Assembly: GCA_021927905.1 (NCBI GenBank)
Contig: BLLK01000046.1
Location: 372,001 to 436,000 of the forward strand
DNA: 64,000 nt
Direction of reading: 5' to 3'
From: Chaetoceros tenuissimus
Lineage: Eukaryota; Bacillariophyta; Thalassiosirophyceae; Chaetocerotales; Chaetocerotaceae
Part shown: piece after piece, positions 63,765 to 64,000 of the stretch
Numbering within the stretch: the stretch's first letter is position 1
How the letters are laid out: each line of letters begins with the position of its first letter
The notes under the pieces: generated by a model
Databases searched by the model: none
The model's input: the letters and a program-made list of their open reading frames with translations, nothing else
Told to the model about the DNA's origin: nothing
Made by a program: the position numbers and the translations under genes

Positions 63765-64000
63765 TCTAGATATGAGATGAGATCTATGTTTGATGAGATG
63801 GTTTTATATATTATTACTTGTAGAAGACAAGTTGTTTTGGATCTTGAACACTTATCTAAGATAGCATACAATATCCAATATCGATATCTTTCGTCTTCTT
63901 AGATTGATGATTGCTTTGATGCTTTGATCGATGAACGATGATTGATGATGTACCTAGTACGTACGTACGTAAGTACTTACTTAAGTAATGATTGAGTCCC
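63765..64000. other. Window edge with a TACG microsatellite
   Basis: The last 236 bp lie upstream of the Kelch gene. A (TACG)n run sits at ~63958-63970, followed by AAGTACTTACTTAAG. No gene is visible. Confidence 0.4.

Noticed and set aside
1-64000. tRNA, rRNA, snRNA or CRISPR loci
   Set aside because: I looked for T-loop consensus, paired acceptor stems and regularly spaced repeats and found none that I could support by eye; a covariance-model scan would be decisive.

Overview
This window looks like nuclear DNA of a diatom, most likely a centric one. It is AT-rich. Genes are dense and mostly intron-poor, and nearly all inferred introns are 61-81 nt with GT-AG ends. Several proteins begin with a signal peptide followed by Phe, the bipartite plastid-targeting signature of stramenopile algae. 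The clearest case is a nuclear-encoded cytochrome b6f Rieske protein, PetC. The window also encodes a lysine/serine/glycine-rich secreted protein with silaffin-like processing sites and a DUF6824 protein of the kind common in diatoms. A TMEM17-like ciliary transition-zone protein would fit a lineage with flagellated gametes. The species cannot be named from sequence alone.

Layout. 1-4.5 kb: a truncated membrane-protein gene, a plastid-targeted unknown, a secreted 8-Cys protein, a DUF6824 protein and the TMEM17-like protein. 4.5-11.7 kb: two large tandem paralogs with identical intron positions and phases. 12-14.6 kb: a long fold-back repeat and a MAPK with a TKH activation loop. 15.8-24 kb: an NIPP1-like FHA protein and an 1805-aa TPR protein. 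24-28 kb: the second-largest subunit of RNA polymerase I. 28-38 kb: a two-TM protein, an E2F-like factor, a 7-TM receptor, a DYRK kinase and an ORC3-like protein. 38-46 kb: a coiled-coil/PDZ protein, an AlaX-type editing protein interrupted by an in-frame stop, a rhodanese and PetC. 46.9-48.2 kb: the silaffin-like gene. 49.5-52.7 kb: a large acidic protein with a possible SKA-like C-terminus. 53.7-56.3 kb: a decayed MYND gene copy upstream of an intact MYND gene. 56.5-60.9 kb: an ABCC transporter. 61.4-62.6 kb: one terminal-inverted-repeat element inserted inside another, both with target-site duplications. 62.7-63.8 kb: a Kelch protein.

These are independent eukaryotic genes, not an operon. 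Housekeeping functions (Pol I, ORC3, E2F, kinases, NIPP1) sit beside diatom-specific ones (silaffin-like, DUF6824, plastid-targeted proteins). Several neighbours are convergent with very short gaps (16 bp at 4.49 kb, 44 bp at 42.6 kb), so their 3' UTRs probably overlap. The item most worth pursuing is the silaffin-like polyprotein. It has four repeat units separated by RRRLEE sites, and its lysines are spaced every three residues as in silica-targeting pentalysine clusters.
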